DNA of 64,000 nucleotides from Bradyrhizobium nivariense (GCF_029846715.1 NZ_JARVWW010000013.1:1-64000); one strand, 5' to 3'; numbered from the stretch's first letter, positions 33,198 through 42,425 are shown. Program-made: numbers and translations. The notes: a model not told the origin generated them from the letters alone.

Positions 33198-34030
33198 TGG
33201 GCGCGACCATGCTGTCCCTGCGCGGGCTGACGCGGCGCTTCGGCGGCCTCACCGCCGTCGACGCCATCGATCTCGATCTCGCCAGGGGCGAGCTGATCAG
33301 CATCATCGGCCCGAACGGCGCCGGCAAGACGACGCTGTTCAATCTCGTGACCGGGCTTGATCGGCCGGACGCCGGGACAGTTCGCTTCGAAGGTCTGGAC
33401 ATCACGGGCCTCTCGCCGGAACGACTTGCCGCCGAAGGCATCGCGCGCACGTTCCAGCTTGGCCGCGTGTTTGGCAATCTCAGCGTCATGGACAACGTGT
33501 TGATCGGCGCCCACACGCGATTGCGCGCGGTCAAGCCGGCCATGCCGGTGATCGGCCCGCTGCTGGAATTGGGCTTGGCGCTGCTGCGCCCCGCCAGTGT
33601 CAAGGCCGAGGAAGAGCGGCTGCGCGAGGAGGTGAAGGTCATTCTCGCCCGCTTCGGCGAGCGGCTGCTGCCGCGCATCGATCAGCCGGCCTACAGCCTC
33701 TCTTACGCCAACCGCCGCCGCGTCGAGATCGCGCGCGCTCTCGCGCTGAAGCCGCGCCTGCTGCTGCTCGACGAGCCCACCGCCGGCATGAACCCGACCG
33801 AAACCGCGGAGATGCAGGGGCTGGTCGCCGAGCTGAAAGCGGAGGGCCTGACCATCCTTCTGATCGAGCACAAGTTAGAGATGGTGATGCGCCTCTCCGA
33901 CCGTGTCATCGTCATGGACGAAGGCAAGAAGATCGCGGAAGGACCGGGCGAAGCGGTGCGCAACGATCCCAAGGTGATCGAGGCCTATCTCGGCCACGGC
34001 CTGACGACGGAGCAGGAGAGCGCGGCATGA
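33197..34030 (+). CDS. livG: Branched-chain-type ABC transporter ATP-binding protein (LivG-like)
   Basis: A 277-residue ATPase subunit. Walker A GPNGAGKTTLFNLVTGLD, the Q-loop region AEGIARTFQLGRVFGNLSVM, the signature SLSYANRRRVEIARAL and Walker B LLLLDEPTAGMNPTE are all intact. The C-terminal addition with GEAVRNDPKVIEAYLGHG is diagnostic of LivG. The signature reads S-Y-A-N where LSYGxQ is the rule, a variation common in LivG. ATG 33197 overlaps the permease stop; GTG 33194 is an alternative. It overlaps livF by four bases (ATGA). Confidence 0.93.
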   Translation: MGATMLSLRGLTRRFGGLTAVDAIDLDLARGELISIIGPNGAGKTTLFNLVTGLDRPDAGTVRFEGLDITGLSPERLAAEGIARTFQLGRVFGNLSVMDNVLIGAHTRLRAVKPAMPVIGPLLELGLALLRPASVKAEEERLREEVKVILARFGERLLPRIDQPAYSLSYANRRRVEIARALALKPRLLLLDEPTAGMNPTETAEMQGLVAELKAEGLTILLIEHKLEMVMRLSDRVIVMDEGKKIAEGPGEAVRNDPKVIEAYLGHGLTTEQESAA

Positions 34031-34767
34031 CGAATTCCTCGCCCGAGGTGCTGCTCGCGCTGACCAACGTCAATACCTTCTACGGCCAGGCCCAGGTGCA
34101 TTTCGACCTGTCGATCAGCGTTGGCCGCGGCCACATCGTCTGCCTGCTCGGCGGCAACGCCAGCGGCAAGTCGACGACGATGAAGATCATTTTGGGCTTG
34201 GTGAAGCCGCGTTCCGGTGACGTGATCTTCGATGGTGCCTCGCTGATCGGCCTCACGACACCGCAGATCGTCCGCCGCGGCATCGCCTCGGTGCCGGAGG
34301 CACGGCGGTTGTTTGCGGACATGAGCGTGCGCGAAAACATCCTGATGGGCGCCTTCGTGCGCAACGATCGCACCGAAGTGGCGCAGGATCTCGACAAGAT
34401 GCTCACGCTGTTCCCGAAGCTCGGCCAGCGGCTGTCGCAGCGCGCCGGCTCGCTCTCCGGCGGCGAGCAGCAGATGGTGGCGATGGCGCGCGCGCTGATG
34501 AGCCGTCCCAGGATGATCGTAATGGACGAGCCGACCATGGGCCTGTCGCCGCTCTATGTCGACCGCGTGCTGGAGCTGATCCGCACCATCAACCAGGAGG
34601 GCGTCTCGGTGTTCATGGTCGAGCAGAACGCCAGCCTCGCGCTCGAGATCGCGCATGAGGCGTATGTGCTCCAGACCGGCAAGATCGTGCTGTCCGGCTC
34701 CGCCCGTGCGCTGAAGGACGATCCCCGCATCCGCGACGCCTATCTCGGCGGCTCCGAGGCGGCCTAG
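34027..34767 (+). CDS. livF: Branched-chain-type ABC transporter ATP-binding protein (LivF-like)
   Basis: A 246-residue ATPase subunit, partner of LivG. Walker A is LLGGNASGKSTTMKIILGLV, with Asn-Ala-Ser where N-G-A is usual; the Lys-Ser core is intact. The signature LSGGEQQMVAMARALMSRP and Walker B MIVMDEPTMGLSPL are standard. The region PEARRLFADMSVRENILMG and the end ALKDDPRIRDAYLGG mark the LivF group. It is the last gene of the transporter operon. Confidence 0.93.
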   Translation: MTNSSPEVLLALTNVNTFYGQAQVHFDLSISVGRGHIVCLLGGNASGKSTTMKIILGLVKPRSGDVIFDGASLIGLTTPQIVRRGIASVPEARRLFADMSVRENILMGAFVRNDRTEVAQDLDKMLTLFPKLGQRLSQRAGSLSGGEQQMVAMARALMSRPRMIVMDEPTMGLSPLYVDRVLELIRTINQEGVSVFMVEQNASLALEIAHEAYVLQTGKIVLSGSARALKDDPRIRDAYLGGSEAA

Positions 34768-34783
34768 CGCCATCTCGGCCTGC

Positions 34784-34894
34784 ATGGTTCGAGACGCCCG
34801 CCGTTGGCGGGCTCCTCACCATGAGGATTTGGCATCTCGCCGCGAAACAAGACCTCATCCTGAGGAGCCCGCGCAGCGGGCGTCTCGAAGGATG
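34784..34894. repeat. Dispersed ~110-bp inverted-repeat element
   Basis: TTCGAGACGCCCGC (34788-34801) and GCGGGCGTCTCGAA (34876-34889) are perfect 14-bp arms. Between them, CTCCTCACCATGAGGA and CTCATCCTGAGGAG form inner dyads. I know this type of element (…GAGACGC…CTCCTCACCATGAGG…) as a frequent intergenic repeat in Bradyrhizobium. It follows livF and may terminate the operon. Confidence 0.8.
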
Positions 34895-34940
34895 GCCACA
34901 AGCATTCCTGCAAAGCGGTTCCCCTGAATTGCACTGGTCA

Positions 34941-34968
34941 GTATGACTATCTTATGAAAAGATCATAC
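34941..34968. promoter_or_regulatory. NikR-type operator upstream of nickel transporter
   Basis: GTATGA (34941-34946), 16 bases, then TCATAC (34963-34968). This equals the published Escherichia coli NikR consensus GTATGA-N16-TCATAC in sequence and spacing. It lies 38 bp before the start of the HupN/NiCoT gene, a position suited to repression when nickel is plentiful. No nikR gene is in the window. Confidence 0.85.
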
Positions 34969-35006
34969 CGTCGCGCGATCGGCGTGCAGCGGACGGAATC
35001 AACGTC

Positions 35007-36074
35007 GTGACGAAACTATCTCTGCGGGCGATCGAGCCCGGAATGGTGCTGCTGTTCGGCGGGCTGATCGCGGCCAACATCGCGGCGTGGGCCTGGGCCT
35101 TCGCGGCGTTCGGCGACCGGCCGACGGTGATGGCGACCGCGCTGCTCGCCTGGGTGTTCGGCCTGCGCCACGCCGTCGATGCCGACCACATCGCCGCCAT
35201 CGACAATGTCGTGCGCAAGCAGATGCAGGCCGGCGGCGCGCCGCGCAGCGTCGGTCTCTATTTCGCGCTTGGCCATTCCACTGTCGTCGTGGTCGCGACC
35301 ATGCTGCTTGCGCTTGGGGTCGTGAGCCTCGGCGGCGACAGCCTGCTCAAGGAGATCGGCGGCTTCATCGGCACGTCGGTCTCGGCGCTGTTCCTGCTGG
35401 TGATCGCGGCCATCAACCTCGTCATCTTCGCCGGCCTGTGGCGGACGTTTCGCGCAGCACGGGAGCAGGGGATTCACGATGGCGAGCGCCTCGATGCCCT
35501 GCTTGCCAATCGCGGCGTCCTGGCGCGGCTGCTCAGCCCGATGTTCCGCCTGGTGACAAAACCCTGGCACATGTATCCGCTCGGCTTCCTGTTCGGGCTC
35601 GGCTTCGACACCGCAACCGAGATCGGCCTGCTCAGCATCTCCGCCGGCGAAGCCGCGCGCGGCGCGTCGCTCGCCGACGTCCTGATCTTCCCCGCGCTGT
35701 TCGCATCCGGCATGGCGCTGGTCGATACCGCCGACTCGGCACTGATGGTGAGCGCCTATCGCTGGGCCTTTGTCGATCCGCTGCGAAAGCTCTGGTACAA
35801 CCTCACGATGACAGGGGCTTCCGTGGCGGTGGCGCTGTTGATCGGCGGTATCGAGGCGCTCGGGCTGATAGCGGACCGGCTCAGCCTGTCCGGCGGCGTG
35901 TGGGCGCTGGTCGACGGCCTCAACGACTCGCTCGCCAATGTCGGCTTCGCCGTGATCGCGCTGTTCGCGATCGCGTGGCTCGTCTCGGTCGTGCTCTATC
36001 GGCGCATGTTTGCGTTCGACCGCGGCGCCGCGCCAAAAGTGATGCAATGCGCCGATGCCACCGAGGCGGTCTGA
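35007..36074 (+). CDS. hupN: HoxN/HupN/NixA family nickel/cobalt transporter
   Basis: A 355-residue inner-membrane NiCoT permease with about eight helices. The family signatures are present: RHAVDADHIAAIDN in helix 2 (His-x4-Asp-His, metal recognition), FALGHSTVVVV and FLFGLGFDTATEIGLL. It moves Ni(II), possibly Co(II), with high affinity and low capacity, supplying hydrogenase or urease. It starts with GTG 35007. A perfect NikR-type operator lies upstream. Its last 20 bases overlap the start of the TonB-dependent receptor gene, so outer- and inner-membrane steps of nickel uptake are coexpressed. The gene symbol follows the Bradyrhizobium japonicum homologue; orthology was not tested. Confidence 0.93.
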   Translation: MTKLSLRAIEPGMVLLFGGLIAANIAAWAWAFAAFGDRPTVMATALLAWVFGLRHAVDADHIAAIDNVVRKQMQAGGAPRSVGLYFALGHSTVVVVATMLLALGVVSLGGDSLLKEIGGFIGTSVSALFLLVIAAINLVIFAGLWRTFRAAREQGIHDGERLDALLANRGVLARLLSPMFRLVTKPWHMYPLGFLFGLGFDTATEIGLLSISAGEAARGASLADVLIFPALFASGMALVDTADSALMVSAYRWAFVDPLRKLWYNLTMTGASVAVALLIGGIEALGLIADRLSLSGGVWALVDGLNDSLANVGFAVIALFAIAWLVSVVLYRRMFAFDRGAAPKVMQCADATEAV

Positions 36075-38367
36075 GCCCGGCCGACGCTGCGGCGCGCTGA
36101 CGGCATTTTCGACCCTGGTGCTGCTCGCAGATGGCGGTGACGCCTTCGCGCAGAACGCAGCCACCTCGCGTGAGCTGCCGCCGGTCCAGGTCAGCGGCGG
36201 CGAGACGAAACCTCACAAGAAGCCGGCCGTAGCGCGACGCGCCAGCAAACCGGTCCGGTCCAATGGCCGCATCGTTGTTGATCCGGCAGCGACGCAAGCG
36301 GCGGATGCGCGCAGCGTCGCCTCCGGCGCCAAGGGCCCGCCCGGCATGGCAAGCGAGATCACCGTCTCCGGCGAGGAGATCAACGCGCGTCCTTTCACAC
36401 GGCCGGGCGAGGCGCTCGAAGCCGTGCCGGGGCTGATCGTGACCCAGCATTCGGGCGAAGGCAAAGCCAACCAGTATTTTCTGCGCGGCTATAATCTCGA
36501 CCACGGCACCGATCTCGCCATCACCGTCGACGGCGTGCCCGTCAACATGCGCACCCATGCGCATGGCCAGGGCTATGCGGACCTGAACTGGCTGATCCCG
36601 GAAACCATTGCCGCGATGGACGTGCGCAAGGGGCCGTATTTCGCCGATGAGGGCGATTTCGCCTCGGTCGGCAGCGTTCACATCGGCCTGATCGACCGCA
36701 CCAGGGGTCTCGCGCAGGTGACCGCCGGCAGCTTTGGTTATCGCCGACTGCTCGGCATGGACTCAGCGAAGGTCGGGGACGGCTCGCTGCTCGTCGCCGG
36801 CGAGCTCGGCGCCTACAACGGCCCGTGGGACAATCCGGACAATGTGCGCAAGCTCAACGGGCTCGTGCGCTACAGCCAGGGCACCGCGACGGACGGCGTG
36901 TCCGTCACCGGCATGGCCTATGCAAACAAATGGAATTCGACCGACCAGGTGCCGCAGCGCGCGATCGCGAGTGGCCTGCTCGACCGGTTCGGCTCGGAAG
37001 ATCCAAGCGACGGCGGCAACACCAACCGCTTCGCCCTCTCGGCCCGCGTGGCGCAGAGTGACGATGTCGGGTCGTGGAAAGCCAACGCCTACGTCGTGAA
37101 GAGCCAGCTCGACCTCTTCAACAACTTCACCTATTTCCTTGGCGATCCCGTGCTTGGCGACCAGTTCCACCAGCACGACGACCGCCTGATGGCCGGCGCC
37201 AACATCTCGCGCACGCTGAACGGCTCGTTCGCAGGGCTGCCGATGCAGACCACGATCGGCCTGCAATCGCGCTATGATTCGATCGATCTGGCGCTGACCA
37301 ACAATTTTCGGCGCGGCTTCGTCTCCAACGTCCGCAGCGACAAGGTCGGCGAGGGTAGTGTCGGTGTCTTCGCCGAGAACACCGTGCGCTGGACCGACTG
37401 GCTGAGGACCACTGTGGGCTTGCGCGGCGACTACTATGCCGCCGATGTCACATCCCAGTTCAATCAAAACAACTCCGGGCGGGCCGATGCCGCGCTCGGC
37501 AGCCCGAAGTTCAGGATGGTGCTTGGTCCTTTCAACCAGACCGAATTCTTCCTCGGCGCCGGCTACGGCATGCACTCGAACGACGCCCGCGGCGCGACCA
37601 CGACCGAAGACCCCGGTGATCCCGCCACGAGGCTCACGCCGTCGCCGCTGCTGGTGCGCACCAAAGGCGCAGAGGTCGGCGTTCGCAGCAGGATCGTTCC
37701 CGGCCTCGACACCTCGCTCAGCCTCTTCATCCTCGACCAGGATTCCGAGATCTTGTTTTCCGGCGATGCCGGCGACACCTCGGCGACCCGCGCCAGCCGT
37801 CGCTACGGCTTTGAGTGGACCAACCATTACCGCCCGAGATCGTGGATCGACATCGACGCCGATCTTGCGATGACGCATGCGCGCTTCCGCGGCTATGACA
37901 GCGATCAGGCAGAGGTTTACGCCTCGCTCGCCGGCTATCCCGAGGCGCAGATCGGCAACGCACCCGGCAATGACATCCCGAACGCGCCGGCGATGGTGGC
38001 ATCAGCCGGCATCACGCTCGGCGAGAAGACCGGCTGGTTCGGGGCCGTGCGCTGGCGCTATCTGGCGTCGAGCCCGCTGACGGAAGACAATGCGTTCCGC
38101 TCGTCTGCGACCAGCATCTTCAACGGACGCCTCGGTTATCGCATCGACAATGGCTGGCGCCTCCAGCTCGACGTGCTCAATCTCTTCAACACGCAGGCGA
38201 ACCAGATCACCTATGCCTATGGTTCGCTGCTCAAGACCGACACGCTGTACAATCTCTGCACGTCGGGCTCCGCGCCGACGGCGGTCTGCCAGAACGGCGT
38301 GATGGACACCGTGCTGCACCCGGTCGAGCCGCTTACGGTTCGTGTGACGGTGGCGGGGACGTTCTAG
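36055..38367 (+). CDS. TonB-dependent outer-membrane receptor, probably for nickel
   Basis: A 770-residue outer-membrane beta-barrel. A signal peptide (GALTAFSTLVLLADGGDAFA) is followed by a Pro/Lys-rich linker (residues ~50-100). The plug domain contains GEALEAVPGLIVTQHSGEGK and NQYFLRGYNLDHGTDLAITV, then DGVPVNMRTHAHGQGYADLN. The barrel ends in LTVRVTVAGTF with the terminal Phe needed for assembly. His residues in the plug (MRTHAHGQGY) could bind metal. ATG 36055 lies within the hupN gene and the reading frames overlap by 20 bp. By operon context and the NikR-type site I infer import of a nickel complex; the barrel itself does not prove the ligand. Confidence 0.9.
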   Translation: MPPRRSEPGRRCGALTAFSTLVLLADGGDAFAQNAATSRELPPVQVSGGETKPHKKPAVARRASKPVRSNGRIVVDPAATQAADARSVASGAKGPPGMASEITVSGEEINARPFTRPGEALEAVPGLIVTQHSGEGKANQYFLRGYNLDHGTDLAITVDGVPVNMRTHAHGQGYADLNWLIPETIAAMDVRKGPYFADEGDFASVGSVHIGLIDRTRGLAQVTAGSFGYRRLLGMDSAKVGDGSLLVAGELGAYNGPWDNPDNVRKLNGLVRYSQGTATDGVSVTGMAYANKWNSTDQVPQRAIASGLLDRFGSEDPSDGGNTNRFALSARVAQSDDVGSWKANAYVVKSQLDLFNNFTYFLGDPVLGDQFHQHDDRLMAGANISRTLNGSFAGLPMQTTIGLQSRYDSIDLALTNNFRRGFVSNVRSDKVGEGSVGVFAENTVRWTDWLRTTVGLRGDYYAADVTSQFNQNNSGRADAALGSPKFRMVLGPFNQTEFFLGAGYGMHSNDARGATTTEDPGDPATRLTPSPLLVRTKGAEVGVRSRIVPGLDTSLSLFILDQDSEILFSGDAGDTSATRASRRYGFEWTNHYRPRSWIDIDADLAMTHARFRGYDSDQAEVYASLAGYPEAQIGNAPGNDIPNAPAMVASAGITLGEKTGWFGAVRWRYLASSPLTEDNAFRSSATSIFNGRLGYRIDNGWRLQLDVLNLFNTQANQITYAYGSLLKTDTLYNLCTSGSAPTAVCQNGVMDTVLHPVEPLTVRVTVAGTF

Positions 38368-38374
38368 AACGGCG

Positions 38375-39886
38375 TCAAGCCGAAGCCGCGCTCGGAGCCT
38401 GCTCCGCGGGCAAATCATCAGCATTGGGATCGCCGGGCGCCGTGGCCCAGGCGAGCTCCACCAGCGTCACGAACCTACGTCCGGCGCCGTCGAGCTGGCA
38501 GACGATCAGGCCTTGCTCCTCCATGTAGCCGAGCAGGCGCTGCGCCCGGCGCAGCGAATGCGAGCCATAGGCGCGGGCGATCGCGGCGTCGCCGGGGCAG
38601 GGCCAGCCTTCCTTGGCGGCGCGCGCGATCATCATGAACACGCCCTGCATGTCGTCGGGCAGGATCGAGGCGCGCAGGGAGACTTCCTGCCAGGCGGCGT
38701 CCTCGGTCAAATCAGTGCCGAGCCCGGCGCGCGCATGCGTCAGCATGCGGCGAAATTCGTTGAGGTCGGGCACGGCCGAGCCGAGCCCTTCGATGCGGCA
38801 GCGAACGACGAACTCCTGGTAGAGCACGCCGATCGCGCGGAAACCGGCATCGGGCGCAGCGAGCACGGCACGCAGGGTCCGATCCACGCGCTCGCGCCGC
38901 TCTGCGAGCTCCTCGGCACTGACCGGTACCTCGATCAGCTCGGGGCCGATCTCCGGTGCCGCAGCCTTCGCGGCGCGGAGCTGCTCGAGCAGATCAGGCG
39001 CGGGCCGGCGCTGCGGCCGGCTTGCATCGGGCGGCGGCGCGGCCAGGATCACGGCGCGCATATTCTCAAGTGCGGCTTCAGGCATCGGCATCAGCCGCGG
39101 CGTGGAATTGCGCGGCTGGGTTTCGGTCGCGCCGATATTCAAACGCAGGGGGCGTCGCGACAGCGCCGGGCCGAGTGCCATGAATTGTCCGCGTTCGAGA
39201 TCGCGAAAGGATTCAGCCTGCCGCCGCTCCATGCCGAGCAGGTCGGCGGCGCGCGCCATGTCGATGTCGAGGAAGGTGCGGCCCATCAGGAAGTTGGACG
39301 CTTCCGCCGCGACGTTCTTGGCGAGCTTTGCCAGCCGCTGGGTCGCGATAATCCCGGCAAGCCCGCGCTTGCGGCCGCGGCACATCAGATTGGTCATCGC
39401 GCCGAGCGAAAGTTTTCGCGCTTCGTCCGAGACTTCGCCCGCGACCGCAGGCGCAAACAGCTGCGCCTCGTCGACAACCACCAGCATCGGGTACCAATGG
39501 TCCCGGTCCACGTCGAAGAGCCCGCCGAGGAAGGCCGCGGCGCGGCGCATCTGGTTTTCTGCGTCGAGCCCTTCGAGATTGAGCACGGTGGAGACGCGAT
39601 GCAGCCGCGCGCGCTCGCCGGCGACCTGAAGGCCGCGCTCGGTGTGATCCTCGGCCTCGATCACGAGATGGCCGAAATGCTCCGCCAGCGTGACGAAGTC
39701 GCCTTCGGGATCGATGATGGCCTGTTGCACCCAGGGCGCGCTCTGCTCCAGCAGCCGCCGCAGCAGATGTGATTTTCCGGAACCCGAATTGCCCTGCACC
39801 AGGAGGCGGGTCGCCAGCAGTTCCTCGAGGTCCATGGCCGCCGCGGCGCCCGCCGTGGTCTGCCCCATCTCGATCGCAACCGTCAT
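38375..39886 (-). CDS. HerA-like ATP-binding protein (DUF87)
   Basis: A 503-residue cytoplasmic ATPase of the HerA/FtsK-like group. Walker A is VQGNSGSGKSHLLRRLLEQ (residues ~30-48), Walker B is MLVVVDEAQLFAP (about 134-146), with GLAGIIATQRLAKLAKN as the sensor region. The C-terminal half has no clear domain but ends with a winged-helix-like stretch (IARAYGSHSLRRAQRLLGYM). HerA ATPases pump DNA or reshape nucleoprotein, and in many genomes pair with the nuclease NurA or with defence systems; neither is present here. It converges on the TonB receptor gene with 7 bp between the stops. Function unknown beyond ATPase. Confidence 0.82.
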   Translation of the reverse strand: MTVAIEMGQTTAGAAAAMDLEELLATRLLVQGNSGSGKSHLLRRLLEQSAPWVQQAIIDPEGDFVTLAEHFGHLVIEAEDHTERGLQVAGERARLHRVSTVLNLEGLDAENQMRRAAAFLGGLFDVDRDHWYPMLVVVDEAQLFAPAVAGEVSDEARKLSLGAMTNLMCRGRKRGLAGIIATQRLAKLAKNVAAEASNFLMGRTFLDIDMARAADLLGMERRQAESFRDLERGQFMALGPALSRRPLRLNIGATETQPRNSTPRLMPMPEAALENMRAVILAAPPPDASRPQRRPAPDLLEQLRAAKAAAPEIGPELIEVPVSAEELAERRERVDRTLRAVLAAPDAGFRAIGVLYQEFVVRCRIEGLGSAVPDLNEFRRMLTHARAGLGTDLTEDAAWQEVSLRASILPDDMQGVFMMIARAAKEGWPCPGDAAIARAYGSHSLRRAQRLLGYMEEQGLIVCQLDGAGRRFVTLVELAWATAPGDPNADDLPAEQAPSAASA

Positions 39887-39989
39887 GCCCGACTCAAGTC
39901 CCCATCATTCGCGGACAGGGGCTTATCAACCCGGCCGGGGCGCGTCGAGCGCCACGGCGCGAATCACGACCCGTTGCCCACGGCGCAGT

Positions 39990-40808
39990 TCAGGCGTGAT
40001 GCGACAGCCGTAGAAGTGCGGGCCGATAGGGGGCCTGCGGATCGTCGTCCTCATTCGAGGGAATGGCGCAGGAGCCGAATTCCTGCCTGATCCGCTCGAT
40101 CTCGGCGATGCGCTCGTGCAGCCGCTGCAGATGCTCCGGCGATTTCGCCCGCCAGAATCGGAACGTGTCGGCGGTGAGTGGCAGGAAAGCGGTGCCGAAC
40201 AGCGTCGGCTCGGGAACGACGGTGCGCCCGAGCAGCAGGAACCGGTCGGCGCTGGAGACGACGAGGGTCGCGTAGCCGCGGTTTCCGATACGCCTGATGC
40301 CATTCAGCGACCATTCGGCGAGCTTGCTGAAATAGGGCTCCTCGCGCCAGCGATCGGGGCAATGGTCATCGACCGTCACGTTCACGGCGTCCTGACTGAA
40401 ATGCACGATGATGCCCGAGTTCGCGGGAAACCAGTCGTCGTCGAGATGGCCTTGCAGCCAGGCGCAGACGAATGACCGGCACATCTGGGGACGGCGCTCG
40501 TAGATGGTGCAACCCGTGCCGGCCTGCCAATGCATGCACAGCTGGTTCACCGGCTTGTCGACTCCGGCCACCTCGAGGATGTCGCAGCAAGCGTTGCACG
40601 ATCCGCATTGCCGGGCGGGCCGGGCCGCCTTCGTCGGGCCGGTCCCGCGAAAACCCTGGCCGTCGCGGATCAGCAGCTTCTGCTTCTCCAGCGCAGTCAA
40701 CGCACGTTCGATTTTGAGACGGGATAGTCCGGTGGCGTCGATCACGCCCTTCATCGTCGTCGCGCCTGCCTCTACTGCGCGGACGACGCTCAACATCGCC
40801 TGGTCCAT
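39990..40808 (-). CDS. YkgJ-type cysteine-cluster protein with N-terminal winged helix
   Basis: A 272-residue protein. Residues ~1-55 look like a winged-helix DNA-binding domain (MLSVVRAVEAGATTMKGVID, then ATGLSRLKIERALTALEKQK). Residues ~65-125 hold the zinc/iron-chelating cluster of the YkgJ family: CGSCNACCDI, then CMHWQAGTGCTIYERRPQMC and RSFVC. The rest is a family-specific tail. YkgJ-type clusters are thought to bind iron-sulfur or zinc. The combination with a winged helix suggests a metal- or redox-responsive regulator, which is inference. It lies 103 bp upstream of the HerA-like gene on the same strand. Confidence 0.78.
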   Translation of the reverse strand: MDQAMLSVVRAVEAGATTMKGVIDATGLSRLKIERALTALEKQKLLIRDGQGFRGTGPTKAARPARQCGSCNACCDILEVAGVDKPVNQLCMHWQAGTGCTIYERRPQMCRSFVCAWLQGHLDDDWFPANSGIIVHFSQDAVNVTVDDHCPDRWREEPYFSKLAEWSLNGIRRIGNRGYATLVVSSADRFLLLGRTVVPEPTLFGTAFLPLTADTFRFWRAKSPEHLQRLHERIAEIERIRQEFGSCAIPSNEDDDPQAPYRPALLRLSHHA

Positions 40809-41360
40809 GATTCTTATTCTTGGTTTTCTATTTTTTACTGGCTATCGAGCGGCACCTTGGGATCCATCGGCCGCGACTCCACGGGATGACGTGAAGGCGT
40901 GACCTGACCGAAGAACTATCCGGCAATACATCTTGCGCGTGTGTATCTGCGAGGCAAGACAGCGAGCCTGACGCATACGCATGCAGCGTTTGCGCAAATG
41001 GAGGATCGCCGCGAAGCGTGCGACCTCGTTCGAGCGCGCAGTGGAGAAGAATCTGTGCGCTTTGGTTCAGTTCGAGCGGAAATATCGCCTTTTCACGCTG
41101 CGTCACGTCGAGACATGACGGGCAACAGGCTTTGCCTCACCCGCTCGTGATGTTTGCGGGTGAGAGCGGGAGCGAACTGGAAGCGACACGATCGCGTGAT
41201 CAACGACTCGCGATCTCTCGTGTTGAGTTTGCGTCACACCGGGAACAGTGCCGCGCGAGATTATTTGCGGGTAGGGCTTGGTGACAGCGGGCGCGACGCT
41301 CAGCCCTGGTGTCCTGAGCGCGTGAGCGCCGACGCGTTCGTTAGCGATGGAACCGACCCG
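40809..41360. other. No gene recognised
   Basis: Both strands have only short frames without family resemblance. The stretch is the upstream region of the cysteine-cluster gene and the downstream region of the reductase gene. Confidence 0.4.
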
Positions 41361-42425
41361 TTACTGCGCGCCCGATCCTCCCTGCACGATCTTCTCGTTG
41401 AGCTTCAGGTCCACGGTCTCGACCGTGCGGTCGATCTCTGCATTGGGCACGCCGAGCTGATGCGAGATCAGCTTCACCAGCAGGTCGACGCGCTCGATGA
41501 AGGGCGCGCCGCTCGCCACGGCGCGCGCGGCCGATGACGGCTTGAGCAGGCTTTCGGCGGCCTTGGCGTATTTCGCGAACGGCACCTGGTCCTGCGGATC
41601 GGCGCCGAGACGGCGGGCGATCGCATCGACATGGTCGTAGATCGTCTGCGAGCGCGCGAGATCGCCGTGCACGGCGTCACGGATCGACTGCGGCTCGTGC
41701 GGCGTGATGCAGCGGTAGTTGCCGGTCAGCAGCATCGACCATTTCGCCAGCGGCACGAACAGCGAAGAGAACACTTTCAGCTTCACCGGCACGTCGTGGC
41801 CGTCGAGGGTCACCGCATCGATGTCGGCTTCGAGCTCGCGCAGCACCTTGTTGTGCTTGTCGTCGGCGAAGGCCGACGCCTTGAAGTTCGTGGGCAGTCC
41901 GACGTGAAGCACGTTCGCAGCCTCTTCCGGCGGGCGGAAGGCCTGCGGGTCGGGAGAGCACAGCGTCACCAGCCCCGGCTCGAAGCGCTCCCACACCTGC
42001 GCATTGGTGTAGGCCTCCTCGAGATCCATGTCTGCGAGCGAGGGGATCCGCTTCAGGTAAGGCAGCGGCGGCATGTTCATGATCGACAGGCACGGTAGCT
42101 TCGCCGCGGCGATCCTGACCATGAGAACGCGCACCGTGTGGTTGGTGTATTGCGGCTCCTGCATCGCAAGGCCGACCATGTCGTAACGAGACAAATCCAC
42201 ATTGGCCGGCGTCACGGCGTCGAGCTTGCCGGGCAGGTCGCGCGAGAAGAGGGCGCGGTGCACCGCCTCGTCACGCAACTTGATGCGCACCTCGGTACCC
42301 TCGCGGTTGATCAGCTCCGCGGTCTTGGCGCGGCAGACCAGGGTCACGTTGTGCCCCGCCATCAGCAGCTTCGTGCCCAGCAGGGAGCCGTAGGAAGCCC
42401 CGAGAATCAGGATGTTGCGCGCCAT
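41361..42425 (-). CDS. Ketopantoate reductase family (ApbA/PanE-like) protein
   Basis: A 354-residue NAD(P)-dependent dehydrogenase. The N-terminal Rossmann motif is ILILGASYGSLLGTKLLMAG, followed by VTLVCRAKTAELINREGTEV, as in PanE/ApbA. The C-terminal helical domain (KLKVFSSLFVPLAKWSMLLT, GNYRCITPHEPQSIRDAVHG) holds a Lys in the position of the catalytic Lys of the family. It is about 50 residues longer than typical PanE, so the substrate may be another 2-oxo acid. ATG 42425 is selected because GGGACGG is near; an in-frame TTG at 42443 has no such site. Confidence 0.8.
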   Translation of the reverse strand: MARNILILGASYGSLLGTKLLMAGHNVTLVCRAKTAELINREGTEVRIKLRDEAVHRALFSRDLPGKLDAVTPANVDLSRYDMVGLAMQEPQYTNHTVRVLMVRIAAAKLPCLSIMNMPPLPYLKRIPSLADMDLEEAYTNAQVWERFEPGLVTLCSPDPQAFRPPEEAANVLHVGLPTNFKASAFADDKHNKVLRELEADIDAVTLDGHDVPVKLKVFSSLFVPLAKWSMLLTGNYRCITPHEPQSIRDAVHGDLARSQTIYDHVDAIARRLGADPQDQVPFAKYAKAAESLLKPSSAARAVASGAPFIERVDLLVKLISHQLGVPNAEIDRTVETVDLKLNEKIVQGGSGAQ

